Assembly: GCA_945910005.1 (NCBI GenBank)
Contig: OX246744.1
Coordinates: 43,314,157-43,378,156 of the forward strand
Reading direction: 5' to 3'
Length of the DNA: 64,000 bases
Source of the DNA: Isoperla grammatica
Taxonomy: Eukaryota > Arthropoda > Insecta > Plecoptera > Perlodidae
Shown here: piece by piece, positions 32,101 to 47,100 of the stretch
How positions within the stretch are numbered: position 1 is the stretch's first letter
Layout of the letters: each line of letters starts with the position of its first letter
The notes under the pieces: model-generated
Database searches by the model: none
What the model was told of the DNA's origin: nothing
The model's input: the letters and a program-made list of their open reading frames with translations, nothing else
Position numbers and translations under genes: made by a program

Positions 32101-35100
32101 TATTGGCTTCGTCTCACCGTCCTCTATAGTAGCGCACTCCTCGTACAACACTGAAACACACAGAAAGAGTTACAGCCGGGGCGTATTGGCTTCGTCTCAC
32201 CGTCCTCTATAGTAGCGCACTCCTCGTACAACACTGAAACACACAGATAGAGTTACAGCCCGGGCGTATTGGCTTCGTCTCACCGTCCTCTATAGTAGCG
32301 CACAGCACTGAAACACACAGATAGAGTTACAGCCCGGGCGTATTGGCTTCGTCTCACCGTCCTCTATAGTAGCGCACAGCACTGAAACACACAGATAGAG
32401 TTACAGCCCGGGCGTATTGGCTTCGTCTCACCGTCCTCTATAGTAGCGCACTCCTCGTACAACACTGAAACACACAGATAGAGTTACAGCCCGGGCGTAT
32501 TGGCTTCGTCTCACCGTCCTCTATAGTAGCGCACTCCTCGTACAGCACTGAAACACACAGATAGAGTTACAGCCGGGGCGTATTGGCTTCGTCTCACCGT
32601 CCTCTATAGTAGCGCACTCCTCGTACAACACTGAAACACACAGATAGAGTTACAGCCGGGGCGTATTGGCTTCGTCTCACCGTCCTCTATAGTAGCGCAC
32701 TCCTCGTACAACACTGAAACACACAGATAGAGTTACAGCCGGGGCGTATTGGCTTCGTCTCACCGTCCTCTATAGTAGCGCACTCCTCGTACAACACTGA
32801 AACACACAGATAGAGTTACAGCCGGGGCGTATTGGCTTCGTCTCACCGTCCTCTATAGTAGCGCACTCCTCGTACAACACTGAAACACACAGATAGAGTT
32901 ACAGCCGGGGCGTATTGGCTTCGTCTCACCGTCCTCTATAGAAGCGCACTCCTCGTACAACACTGAAACACACAGATAGAGTTACAGCCGGGGCGTATTG
33001 GCTTCGTCTCACCGACCTCTATAGTAGCGCACTCCTCGTACAGCACTGAAACACACAGATAGAGTTACAGCCGGGGCGTATTGGCTTCGTCTCACCGTCC
33101 TCTATAGTAGCGCACTCCTCGTACAGCACTGAAACACACAGATAGAGTTACAGCCGGGGCGTATTGGCTTCGTCTCACCGTCCTCTATAGTAGCGCACTC
33201 CTCGTACAACACTGAAACACACAGATAGAGTTACAGCCGGGGCGTATTGGCTTCGTCTCACCGTCCTCTATAGTAGCGCACTCCTCGTACAGCACTGAAA
33301 CACACAGATAGAGTTACAGCCGGGGCGTATTGGCTTCGTCTCACCGTCCTCTATAGTAGCGCACTCCTCGTACAACACTGAAACACACAGATAGAGTTAC
33401 AGCCGGGGCGTATTGGCTTCGTCTCACCGTCCTCTATAGTAGCGCACTCCTTGTACAGCACTGAAACACACAGATAGAGTTACAGCCCGGGCGTATTGGC
33501 TTCGTCTCACCGTCCTCTATAGTAGCGCACTCCTCGTACAGCACTGAAACACACAGATAGAGTTACAGCCCGGGCGTATTGGCTTCGTCTCACCGTCCTC
33601 TATAGTAGCGCACTCCTCGTACAGCACTGAAACACACTGATAGAGTTACAGCCCGGGCGTATTGGCTTCGGCTCACCGTCCTCTATAGTAGCGCACAGCA
33701 CTGAAACACACAGATAGAGTTACAGCCCGGGCGTATTGGCTTCGTCTCACCGTCCTCTATAGTAGCGCACTCCTCGTACAGCACTGAAACACACAGATAG
33801 AGTTACAGCCCGGGCGTATTGGCTTCGTCTCACCGTCCTCTATAGAAGCGCACTCCTCGTACAACACTGAAACACACAGATAGAGTTACAGCCGGGGCGT
33901 ATTGGCTTCGTCTCACCGTCCTCTATAGTAGCGCACTCCTCGTACAACACTGAAACACACAGATAGAGTTACAGCCCGGGCGTATTGGCTTCGTCTCACC
34001 GTCCTCTATAGTAGCGCACTCCTCGTAAAGCACTGAAACACACAGATAGAGTTACAGCCCGGGCGTATTGGCTTCGTCTCACCGTACTCTATAGTAGCGC
34101 ACTCCTCGTACAACACTGAAACACACAGATAGAGTTACAGCCGGGGCGTATTGGCTTCGTCTCACCGTCCTCTATAGTAGCGCACTCCTCGTACAACACT
34201 GAAACACACAGATAGAGTTACAGCCGGGGCGTATTGGCTTCGTCTCACCGTCCTCTATAGTAGCGCACTCCTCGTACAACACTGAAACACACAGATAGAG
34301 TTACAGCCCGGGCGTATTGGCTTCGTCTCACCGTCCTCTATAGTAGCGCACTCCTCGTACAACACTGAAACACACAGATAGAGTTACAGCCCGGGCGTAT
34401 TGGCTTCGTCTCACCGTCCTCTATAGTAGCGCACTCCTCGTACAACACTGAAACACACAGATAGAGTTACAGCCCGGGCGTATTGGCTTCGTCTCACCGT
34501 CCTCTATAGTAGCGCACTCCTCGTACAACACTGAAACACACAGATAGAGTTACAGCCGGGGCGTATTGGCTTCGTCTCACCGTCCTCTATAGTAGCGCAC
34601 TCCTCGTACAGCACTGAAACACACAGATAGAGTTACAGCCGGGGCGTATTGGCTTCGTCTCACCGTCCTCTATAGAAGCGCACTCCTCGTACAGCACTGA
34701 AACACACAGATAGAGTTACAGCCGGGGCGTATTGGCTTCGTCTCACCGTCCTCTATAGTAGCGCACTCCTCGTACAACACTGAAACACACAGATAGAGTT
34801 ACAGCCGGGGCGTATTGGCTTCGTCTCACCGTCCTCTATAGTAGCGCACTCCTTGTACAGCACTGAAACACACAGATAGAGTTACAGCCGGGGCGTATTG
34901 GCTTCGTCTCACCGTCCTCTATAGAAGCGCACTCCTCGTACAGCACTGAAACACACAGATAGAGTTACAGCCCGGGCGTATTGGCTTCGTCTCACCGTCC
35001 TCTATAGTAGCGCACTCCTCGTACAACACTGAAACACACAGATAGAGTTACAGCCGGGGCGTATTGGCTTCGTCTCACCGTCCTCTATAGTAGCGCACTC

Positions 35101-38100
35101 CTCGTACAACACTGAAACACACAGATAGAGTTACAGCCGGGGCGTATTGGCTTCGTCTCACCGTCCTCTATAGTAGCGCACTCCTCGTACAACACTGAAA
35201 CACACAGATAGAGTTACAGCCGGGGCGTATTGGCTTCGTCTCACCGTCCTCTATAGTAGCGCACTCCTCGTACAACACTGAAACACACAGATAGAGTTAC
35301 AGCCGGGGCGTATTGGCTTCGTCTCACCGTCCTCTATAGTAGCGCACTCCTTGTACAGCACTGAAACACACAGATAGAGTTACAGCCCGGGCGTATTGGC
35401 TTCGTCTCACCGTCCTCTATAGTAGCGCACTCCTCGTACAGCACTGAAACACACAGATAGAGTTACAGCCCGGGCGTATTGGCTTCGTCTCACCGTCCTC
35501 TATAGAAGCGCACTCCTCGTACAACACTGAAACACACAGATAGAGTTACAGCCCGGGCGTATTGGCTTCGTCTCACCGTCCTCTATAGTAGCGCACTCCT
35601 CGTACAACACTGAAACACACAGATAGAGTTACAGCCCGGGCGTATTGGCTTCGTCTCACCGTCCTCTATAGTAGCGCACTCCTCGTACAGCACTGAAACA
35701 CACTGATAGAGTTACAGCCCGGGCGTATTGGCTTCGTCTCACCGTCCTCTATAGTAGCGCACAGCACTGAAACACACAGATAGAGTTACAGCCCGGGCGT
35801 ATTGGCTTCGTCTCACCGTCCTCTATAGTAGCGCACTCCTCGTACAGCACTGAAACACACAGATAGAGTTACAGCCGGGGCGTATTGGCTTCGTCTCACC
35901 GTACTCTATAGTAGCGCACTCCTCGTAAAGCACTGAAACACACAGATAGAGTTACAGCCGGGGCGTATTGGCTTCGTCTCACCGTACTCTATAGTAGCGC
36001 ACTCCTCGTAAAGCACTGAAACACACAGATAGAGTTACAGCCCGGGCGTATTGGCTTCGTCTCACCGTCCTCTATAGTAGCGCACTCCTCGTACAGCACT
36101 GAAACACACAGATAGAGTTACAGCCCGGGCGTATTGGCTTCGTCTCACCGTCCTCTATAGTAGCGCACTCCTCGTACAACACTGAAACACACAGATAGAG
36201 TTACAGCCGGGGCGTATTGGCTTCGTCTCACCGTCCTCTATAGTAGCGCACTCCTCGTACAACACTGAAACACACAGATAGAGTTACAGCCGGGGCGTAT
36301 TGGCTTCGTCTCACCGTCCTCTATAGTAGCGCACTCCTCGTACAACACTGAAACACACAGATAGAGTTACAGCCGGGGCGTATTGGCTTCGTCTCACCGT
36401 CCTCTATAGTAGCGCACTCCTCGTACAGCACTGAAACACACAGATAGAGTTACAGCCGGGGCGTATTGGCTTCGTCTCACCGTCCTCTATAGTAGCGCAC
36501 TCCTCGTACAGCACTGAAACACACAGATAGAGTTACAGCCGGGGCGTATTGGCTTCGTTTCACCGTCCTCTATAGTAGCGCACTCCTCGTACAACACTGA
36601 AACACACAGAAAGAGTTACAGCCGGGGCGTATTGGCTTCGTCTCACCGTCCTCTATAGTAGCGCACTCCTCGTACAACACTGAAACACACAGATAGAGTT
36701 ACAGCCCGGGCGTATTGGCTTCGTCTCACCGTCCTCTATAGTAGCGCACTCCTCGTACAACACTGAAACACACAGATAGAGTTACAGCCCGGGCGTATTG
36801 GCTTCGTCTCACCGTCCTCTATAGTAGCGCACTCCTCGTACAACACTGAAACACACAGATAGAGTTACAGCCGGGGCGTATTGGCTTCGTCTCACCGTCC
36901 TCTATAGTAGCGCACTCCTCGTACAACACTGAAACACACAGATAGAGTTACAGCCGGGGCGTATTGGCCTCGTTTCACCGTCCTCTATAGTAGCGCACTC
37001 CTCGTACAGCACTGAAACACACAGATAGAGTTACAGCCCGGGCGTATTGGCTTCGTCTCACCGTCCTCTATAGTAGCGCACTCCTCGTACAACACTGAAA
37101 CACACAGATAGAGTTACAGCCGGGGCGTATTGGCTTCGTCTCACCGTCCTCTATAGTAGCGCACTCCTCGTACAACACTGAAACACACAGATAGAGTTAC
37201 AGCCGGGGCGTATTGGCTTCGTCTCACCGTCCTCTATAGTAGCGCACTCCTCGTACAACACTGAAACACACAGATAGAGTTACAGCCGGGGCGTATTGGC
37301 TTCGTCTCACCGTACTCTATAGTAGCGCACAGCACTGAAACACACAGATAGAGTTACAGCCGGGGCGTATTGGCTTCGTCTCACCGTCCTCTATAGTAGC
37401 GCACTCCTCGTACAGCACTGAAACACACAGATAGAGTTACAGCCCGGGCGTATTGGCTTCGTCTCACCGTCCTCTATAGTAGCGCACTCCTCGTACAACA
37501 CTGAAACACACAGATAGAGTTACAGCCGGGGCGTATTGGCTTCGTCTCACCGTCCTCTATGAGTAGCGCACTCCTCGTACAGCACTGAAACACACAGATA
37601 GAGTTACAGCCGGGGCGTATTGGCTTCGTCTCACCGTCCTCTATAGTAGCGCACTCCTCGTACAACACTGTAACACACAGATAGAGTTACAGCCGGGGCG
37701 TATTGGCTTCGTCTCACCGTCCTCTATAGTAGCGCACTCCTCGTACAACACTGAAACACACAGATAGAGTTACAGCCGGGGCGTATTGGCTTCGTCTCAC
37801 CGTCCTCTATAGAAGCGCACTCCTCGTACAACACTGAAACACACAGATAGAGTTACAGCCGGGGCGTATTGGCTTCGTCTCACCGACCTCTATAGTAGCG
37901 CACTCCTCGTACAGCACTGAAACACACAGATAGAGTTACAGCCGGGGCGTATTGGCTTCGTCTCACCGTCCTCTATAGTAGCGCACTCCTCGTACAACAC
38001 TGAAACACACAGATAGAGTTACAGCCGGGGCGTATTGGCTTCGTCTCACCGTCCTCTATAGTAGCGCACTCCTCGTACAACACTGAAACACACAGATAGA

Positions 38101-41100
38101 GTTACAGCCGGGGCGTATTGGCTTCGTCTCACCGTCCTCTATAGTAGCGCACTCCTTGTACAGCACTGAAACACACAGATAGAGTTACAGCCCGGGCGTA
38201 TTGGCTTCGTCTCACCGTCCTCTATAGTAGCGCACTCCTCGTACAGCACTGAAACACACAGATAGAGTTACAGCCCGGGCGTATTGGCTTCGTCTCACCG
38301 TCCTCTATAGTAGCGCACTCCTCGTACAGCACTGAAACACACAGATAGAGTTACAGCCGGGGCGTATTGGCTTCGTCTCACCGTCCTCTATAGTAGCGCA
38401 CTCCTCGTACAACACTGAAACACACAGATAGAGTTACAGCCGGGGCGTATTGGCTTCGTCTCACCGTCCTCTATAGTAGCGCACTCCTCGTACAACACTG
38501 AAACACACAGATAGAGTTACAGCCGGGGCGTATTGGCTTCGTCTCACCGTCCTCTATAGTAGCGCACTCCTCGTACAGCACTGAAACACACAGATAGAGT
38601 TACAGCCGGGGCGTATTGGCTTCGTCTCACCGTCCTCTATAGTAGCGCACTCCTCGTACAACACTGAAACACACAGATAGAGTTACAGCCGGGGCGTATT
38701 GGCTTCGTCTCACCGTCCTCTATAGTAGCGCACTCCTCGTACAGCACTGAAACACACAGATAGAGTTACAGCCGGGCTGTATTGGCTTCGTCTCACCGTC
38801 CTCTATAGTAGCGCACTCCTCGTAAAACACTGAAACACACAGATAGAGTTACAGCCGGGGCGTATTGGCTTCGTCTCACCGTCCTCTATAGTAGCGCACT
38901 CCTCGTACAGCACTGAAACACACAGATAGAGTTACAGCCGGGGCGTATTGGCTTCGTCTCACCGTCCTCTATAGTAGCGCACTCCTCGTACAACACTGAA
39001 ACACACAGATAGAGTTACAGCCGGGGCGTATTGGCTTCGTCTCACCGTCCTCTATAGAAGCGCACTCCTCGTACAACACTGAAACACACAGATAGAGTTA
39101 CAGCCCGGGCGTATTGGCTTCGTCTCACCGTCCTCTATAGTAGCGCACTCCTCGTACAGCACTGAAACACACAGATAGAGTTACAGCCGGGGCGTATTGG
39201 CTTCGTCTCACCGTCCTCTATAGTAGCGCACTCCTCGTACAGCACTGAAACACACAGATAGAGTTACAGCCGGGGCGTATTGGCTTCGTCTCACCGTCCT
39301 CTATAGTAGCGCACTCCTCGTACAGCACTGAAACACACAGATAGAGTTACAGCCGGGGCGTATTGGCTTCGTCTCACCGTCCTCTATAGTAGCGCACTCC
39401 TCGAACAACACTGAAACACACAGATAGAGTTACAGCCGGGGCGTATTGGCTTCGTCTCACCGTCCTCTATAGTAGCGCACTCCTCGTACAGCACTGAAAC
39501 ACACAGATAGAGTTACAGCCGGGGCGTATTGGCTTCGTCTCACCGTCCTCTATAGTAGCGCACTTCTCGTACAGCACTGAAACACACAGATAGAGTTACA
39601 GCCGGGGCGTATTGGCTTCGTCTCACCGTCCTCTATAGTAGCGCACTCCTCGTACAGCACTGAAACACACAGATAGAGTTACAGCCGGGGCGTATTGGCT
39701 TCGTCTCACCGTCCTCTATAGTAGCGCACTCCTCGTACAGCACTGAAACACACAGATAGAGTTACAGCCGGGGCGTATTGGCTTCGTCTCACCGTCCTCT
39801 ATGAGTAGCGCACTCCTCGTACAGCACTGAAACACACAGATAGAGTTACAGCCGGGGCGTATTGGCTTCGTCTCACCGTCCTCTATAGTAGCGCACTCCT
39901 CGTACAACACTGAAACACACAGATAGAGTTACAGCCCGGGCGTATTGGCTTCGTCTCACCGTCCTCTATAGTAGCGCACTCCTCGTACAACACTGAAACA
40001 CACAGATAGAGTTACAGCCCGGGCGTATTGGCTTCGTCTCACCGTCCTCTATAGTAGCGCACTCCTCGTACAGCACTGAAACACACTGATAGAGTTACAG
40101 CCCGGGCGTATTGGCTTCGTCTCACCGTCCTCTATAGTAGCGCACAGCACTGAAACACACAGATAGAGTTACAGCCCGGGCGTATTGGCTTCGTCTCACC
40201 GTCCTCTATAGTAGCGCACTCCTCGTACAGCACTGAAACACACAGATAGAGTTACAGCCCGGGCGTATTGGCTTCGTCTCACCGTCCTCTATAGAAGCGC
40301 ACTCCTCGTACAACACTGAAACACACAGATAGAGTTACAGCCGGGGCGTATTGGCTTCGTCTCACCGTCCTCTATAGTAGCGCACTCCTCGTACAACACT
40401 GAAACACACAGATAGAGTTACAGCCCGGGCGTATTGGCTTCGTCTCACCGTCCTCTATAGTAGCGCACTCCTCGTAAAGCACTGAAACACACAGATAGAG
40501 TTACAGCCCGGGCGTATTGGCTTCGTCTCACCGTACTCTATAGTAGCGCACTCCTCGTACAACACTGAAACACACAGATAGAGTTACAGCCGGGGCGTAT
40601 TGGCTTCGTCTCACCGTCCTCTATAGTAGCGCACTCCTCGTACAACACTGAAACACACAGATAGAGTTACAGCCGGGGCGTATTGGCTTCGTCTCACCGT
40701 CCTCTATAGTAGCGCACTCCTCGTACAACACTGAAACACACAGATAGAGTTACAGCCCGGGCGTATTGGCTTCGTCTCACCGTCCTCTATAGTAGCGCAC
40801 TCCTCGTACAACACTGAAACACACAGATAGAGTTACAGCCCGGGCGTATTGGCTTCGTCTCACCGTCCTCTATAGTAGCGCACTCCTCGTACAGCACTGA
40901 AACACACAGATAGAGTTACAGCCGGGGCGTATTGGCTTCGTCTCACCGTCCTCTATAGAAGCGCACTCCTCGTACAGCACTGAAACACACAGATAGAGTT
41001 ACAGCCGGGGCGTATTGGCTTCGTCTCACCGTCCTCTATAGTAGCGCACTCCTCGTACAACACTGAAACACACAGATAGAGTTACAGCCGGGGCGTATTG

Positions 41101-44100
41101 GCTTCGTCTCACCGTCCTCTATAGTAGCGCACTCCTTGTACAGCACTGAAACACACAGATAGAGTTACAGCCGGGGCGTATTGGCTTCGTCTCACCGTCC
41201 TCTATAGAAGCGCACTCCTCGTACAGCACTGAAACACACAGATAGAAATACAGCCCGGGCGTATTGGCTTCGTCTCACCGTCCTCTATAGTAGCGCACTC
41301 CTCGTACAACACTGAAACACACAGATAGAGTTACAGCCGGGGCGTATTGGCTTCGTCTCACCGTCCTCTATAGTAGCGCACTCCTCGTACAACACTGAAA
41401 CACACAGATAGAGTTACAGCCGGGGCGTATTGGCTTCGTCTCACCGTCCTCTATAGTAGCGCACTCCTCGTACAACACTGAAACACACAGATAGAGTTAC
41501 AGCCGGGGCGTATTGGCTTCGTCTCACCGTCCTCTATAGTAGCGCACTCCTCGTACAACACTGAAACACACAGATAGAGTTACAGCCGGGGCGTATTGGC
41601 TTCGTCTCACCGTCCTCTATAGTAGCGCACTCCTCGTACAACACTGAAACACACAGATAGAGTTACAGCCGGGGCGTATTGGCTTCGTCTCACCGTCCTC
41701 TATAGTAGCGCACTCCTCGTACAACACTGAAACACACAGATAGAGTTACAGCCGGGGCGTATTGGCTTCGTCTCACCGTCCTCTATAGTAGCGCACTCCT
41801 TGTACAGCACTGAAACACACAGATAGAGTTACAGCCCGGGCGTATTGGCTTCGTCTCACCGTCCTCTATAGTAGCGCACTCCTCGTACAGCACTGAAACA
41901 CACAGATAGAGTTACAGCCCGGGCGTATTGGCTTCGTCTCACCGTCCTCTATAGAAGCGCACTCCTCGTACAACACTGAAACACACAGATAGAGTTACAG
42001 CCCGGGCGTATTGGCTTCGTCTCACCGTCCTCTATAGTAGCGCACTCCTCGTACAACACTGAAACACACAGATAGAGTTACAGCCGGGGCGTATTGGCTT
42101 CGTCTCACCGTCCTCTATAGTAGCGCACTCCTCGTACAACACTGAAACACACAGATAGAGTTACAGCCCGGGCGTATTGGCTTCGTCTCACCGTCCTCTA
42201 TAGTAGCGCACTCCTCGTACAACACTGAAACACACAGATAGAGTTACAGCCCGGGCGTATTGGCTTCGTCTCACCGTCCTCTATAGTAGCGCACTCCTCG
42301 TACAGCACTGAAACACACTGATAGAGTTACAGCCCGGGCGTATTGGCTTCGTCTCACCGTCCTCTATAGTAGCGCACAGCACTGAAACACACAGATAGAG
42401 TTACAGCCCGGGCGTATTGGCTTCGTCTCACCGTCCTCTATAGTAGCGCACTCCTCGAACAGCACTGAAACACACAGATAGAGTTACAGCCGGGGCGTAT
42501 TGGCTTCGTCTCACCGTACTCTATAGTAGCGCACTCCTCGTACAGCACTGAAACACACAGATAGAGTTACAGCCGGGGCGTATTGGCTTCGTCTCACCGT
42601 CCTCTATAGTAGCGCACAGCACTGAAACACACAGATAGAGTTACAGCCCGGGCGTATTGGCTTCGTCTCACCGTCCTCTATAGTAGCGCGTTCCTCGTAC
42701 AACACTGAAACACACAGATAGAGTTACAGCCGGGGCGTATTGGCTTCGTCTCACCGTCCTCTATAGTAGCGCACTCCTCGCACAGCACTGAAACACACAG
42801 ATAGAGTTACAGCCGGGGCGTATTGGCTTCGTCTCACCGTCCTCTATAGTAGCGCACTCCTCGTACAACACTGAAACACACAGATAGAGTTACAGCCGGG
42901 GCGTATTGGCTTCGTCTCACCGTCCTCTATAGTAGCGCACTCCTCGTACAGCACTGAAACACACAGATAGAGTTACAGCCGGGGCGTATTGGCTTCGTCT
43001 CACCGTCCTCTATAGTAGCGCACTCCTCGTACAGCACTGAAACACACAGATAGAGTTACAGCCGGGGCGTATTGGCTTCGTCTCACCGTCCTCTATAGTA
43101 GCGCACTCCTCGTACAACACTGAAACACACAGATATAGTTACAGCCGGGGCGTATTGGCTTCGTCTCACCGTCCTCTATAGTAGCGCACTCCTTGTACAG
43201 CACTGAAACACACAGATAGAGTTACAGCCCGGGCGTATTGGCTTCGTCTCACCGTCCTCTATAGTAGCGCACTCCTCGTACAGCACTGAAACACACAGAT
43301 AGAGTTACAGCCCGGGCGTATTGGCTTCGTCTCACCGTCCTCTATAGTAGCGCACTCCTCGTACAGCACTGAAACACACATATAGAGTTACAGCCGGGGC
43401 GTATTGGCTTCGTCTCACCGTCCTCTATAGTAGCGCACTCCTCGTACAACACTGAAACACACAGATAGAGTTACAGCCGGGGCGTATTGGCTTCGTCTCA
43501 CCGTCCTCTATAGTAGCGCACTCCTCGTACAACACTGAAACACACAGATAGAGTTACAGCCGGGGCGTATTGGCTTCGTCTCACCGTCCTCTATAGTAGC
43601 GCACTCCTCGTACAGCACTGAAACACACAGATAGAGTTACAGCCGGGGCGTATTGGCTTCGTCTCACCGTCCTCTATAGTAGCGCACTCCTCGTACAACA
43701 CTGAAACACACAGATAGAGTTACAGCCGGGGCGTATTGGCTTCGTCTCACCGTCCTCTATAGTAGCGCACTCCTCGTACAGCACTGAAACACACAGATAG
43801 AGTTACAGCCGGGGCGTATTGGCTTCGTCTCACCGTCCTCTATAGTAGCGCACTCCTCGTAAAACACTGAAACACACAGATAGAGTTACAGCCGGGGCGT
43901 ATTGGCTTCGTCTCACCGTCCTCTATAGTAGCGCACTCCTCGTACAGCACTGAAACACACAGATAGAGTTACAGCCGGGGCGTATTGGCTTCGTCTCACC
44001 GTCCTCTATAGTAGCGCACTCCTCGTACAACACTGAAACACACAGATAGAGTTACAGCCGGGGCGTATTGGCTTCGTCTCACCGTCCTCTATAGAAGCGC

Positions 44101-47100
44101 ACTCCTCGTACAACACTGAAACACACAGATAGAGTTACAGCCCGGGCGTATTGGCTTCGTCTCACCGTCCTCTATAGTAGCGCACTCCTCGTACAGCACT
44201 GAAACACACAGATAGAGTTACAGCCGGGGCGTATTGGCTTCGTCTCACCGTCCTCTATAGTAGCGCACTCCTCGTACAGCACTGAAACACACAGATAGAG
44301 TTACAGCCGGGGCGTATTGGCTTCGTCTCACCGTCCTCTATAGTAGCGCACTCCTCGTACAGCACTGAAACACACAGATAGAGTTACAGCCGGGGCGTAT
44401 TGGCTTCGTCTCACCGTCCTCTATAGTAGCGCACTCCTCGAACAACACTGAAACACACAGATAGAGTTACAGCCGGGGCGTATTGGCTTCGTCTCACCGT
44501 CCTCTATAGTAGCGCACTCCTCGTACAGCACTGAAACACACAGATAGAGTTACAGCCGGGGCGTATTGGCTTCGTCTCACCGTCCTCTATAGTAGCGCAC
44601 TTCTCGTACAGCACTGAAACACACAGATAGAGTTACAGCCGGGGCGTATTGGCTTCGTCTCACCGTCCTCTATAGTAGCGCACTCCTCGTACAGCACTGA
44701 AACACACAGATAGAGTTACAGCCGGGGCGTATTGGCTTCGTCTCACCGTCCTCTATAGTAGCGCACTCCTCGTACAGCACTGAAACACACAGATAGAGTT
44801 ACAGCCGGGGCGTATTGGCTTCGTCTCACCGTCCTCTATGAGTAGCGCACTCCTCGTACAGCACTGAAACACACAGATAGAGTTACAGCCGGGGCGTATT
44901 GGCTTCGTCTCACCGTCCTCTATAGTAGCGCACTCCTCGTACAACACTGAAACACACAGATAGAGTTACAGCCCGGGCGTATTGGCTTCGTCTCACCGTC
45001 CTCTATAGTAGCGCACTCCTCGTACAACACTGAAACACACAGATAGAGTTACAGCCCGGGCGTATTGGCTTCGTCTCACCGTCCTCTATAGTAGCGCACT
45101 CCTCGTACAGCACTGAAACACACTGATAGAGTTACAGCCCGGGCGTATTGGCTTCGTCTCACCGTCCTCTATAGTAGCGCACAGCACTGAAACACACAGA
45201 TAGAGTTACAGCCCGGGCGTATTGGCTTCGTCTCACCGTCCTCTATAGTAGCGCACTCCTCGTACAGCACTGAAACACACAGATAGAGTTACAGCCCGGG
45301 CGTATTGGCTTCGTCTCACCGTCCTCTATAGAAGCGCACTCCTCGTACAACACTGAAACACACAGATAGAGTTACAGCCGGGGCGTATTGGCTTCGTCTC
45401 ACCGTCCTCTATAGTAGCGCACTCCTCGTACAACACTGAAACACACAGATAGAGTTACAGCCCGGGCGTATTGGCTTCGTCTCACCGTCCTCTATAGTAG
45501 CGCACTCCTCGTAAAGCACTGAAACACACAGATAGAGTTACAGCCCGGGCGTATTGGCTTCGTCTCACCGTACTCTATAGTAGCGCACTCCTCGTACAAC
45601 ACTGAAACACACAGATAGAGTTACAGCCGGGGCGTATTGGCTTCGTCTCACCGTCCTCTATAGTAGCGCACTCCTCGTACAACACTGAAACACACAGATA
45701 GAGTTACAGCCGGGGCGTATTGGCCTCGTCTCACCGTCCTCTATAGTAGCGCACTCCTCGTACAGCACTGAAACACACAGATAGAGTTACAGCCGGGGCG
45801 TATTGGCTTCGTCTCACCGTCCTCTATAGTAGCGCACTCCTCGTACAACACTGAAACACACAGATAGAGTTACAGCCGGGGCGTATTGGCTTCGTCTCAC
45901 CGTCCTCTATAGTAGCGCACTCCTTGTACAGCACTGAAACACACAGATAGAGTTACAGCCCGGGCGTATTGGCTTCGTCTCACCGTCCTCTATAGTAGCG
46001 CACTCCTCGTACAGCACTGAAACACACAGATAGAGTTACAGCCGGGGCGTATTGGCTTCGTCTCACCGTCCTCTATAGTAGCGCACTCCTCGTACAACAC
46101 TGAAACACACAGATAGAGTTACAGCCCGGGCGTATTGGCTTCGTCTCACCGTCCTCTATAGTAGCGCACTCCTCGTACAACACTGAAACACACAGATAGA
46201 GTTACAGCCCGGGCGTATTGGCTTCGTCTCACCGTCCTCTATAGTAGCGCACTCCTCGTACAGCACTGAAACACACAGATAGAGTTACAGCCGGGGCGTA
46301 TTGGCTTCGTCTCACCGTCCTCTATAGAAGCGCACTCCTCGTACAGCACTGAAACACACAGATAGAGTTACAGCCGGGGCGTATTGGCTTCGTCTCACCG
46401 TCCTCTATAGTAGCGCACTCCTCGTACAACACTGAAACACACAGATAGAGTTACAGCCGGGGCGTATTGGCTTCGTCTCACCGTCCTCTATAGTAGCGCA
46501 CTCCTTGTACAGCACTGAAACACACAGATAGAGTTACAGCCGGGGCGTATTGGCTTCGTCTCACCGTCCTCTATAGAAGCGCACTCCTCGTACAGCACTG
46601 AAACACACAGATAGAAATACAGCCCGGGCGTATTGGCTTCGTCTCACCGTCCTCTATAGTAGCGCACTCCTCGTACAACACTGAAACACACAGATAGAGT
46701 TACAGCCGGGGCGTATTGGCTTCGTCTCACCGTCCTCTATAGTAGCGCACTCCTCGTACAACACTGAAACACACAGATAGAGTTACAGCCGGGGCGTATT
46801 GGCTTCGTCTCACCGTCCTCTATAGTAGCGCACTCCTCGTACAACACTGAAACACACAGATAGAGTTACAGCCGGGGCGTATTGGCTTCGTCTCACCGTC
46901 CTCTATAGTAGCGCACTCCTCGTACAACACTGAAACACACAGATAGAGTTACAGCCGGGGCGTATTGGCTTCGTCTCACCGTCCTCTATAGTAGCGCACT
47001 CCTTGTACAGCACTGAAACACACAGATAGAGTTACAGCCCGGGCGTATTGGCTTCGTCTCACCGTCCTCTATAGTAGCGCACTCCTCGTACAGCACTGAA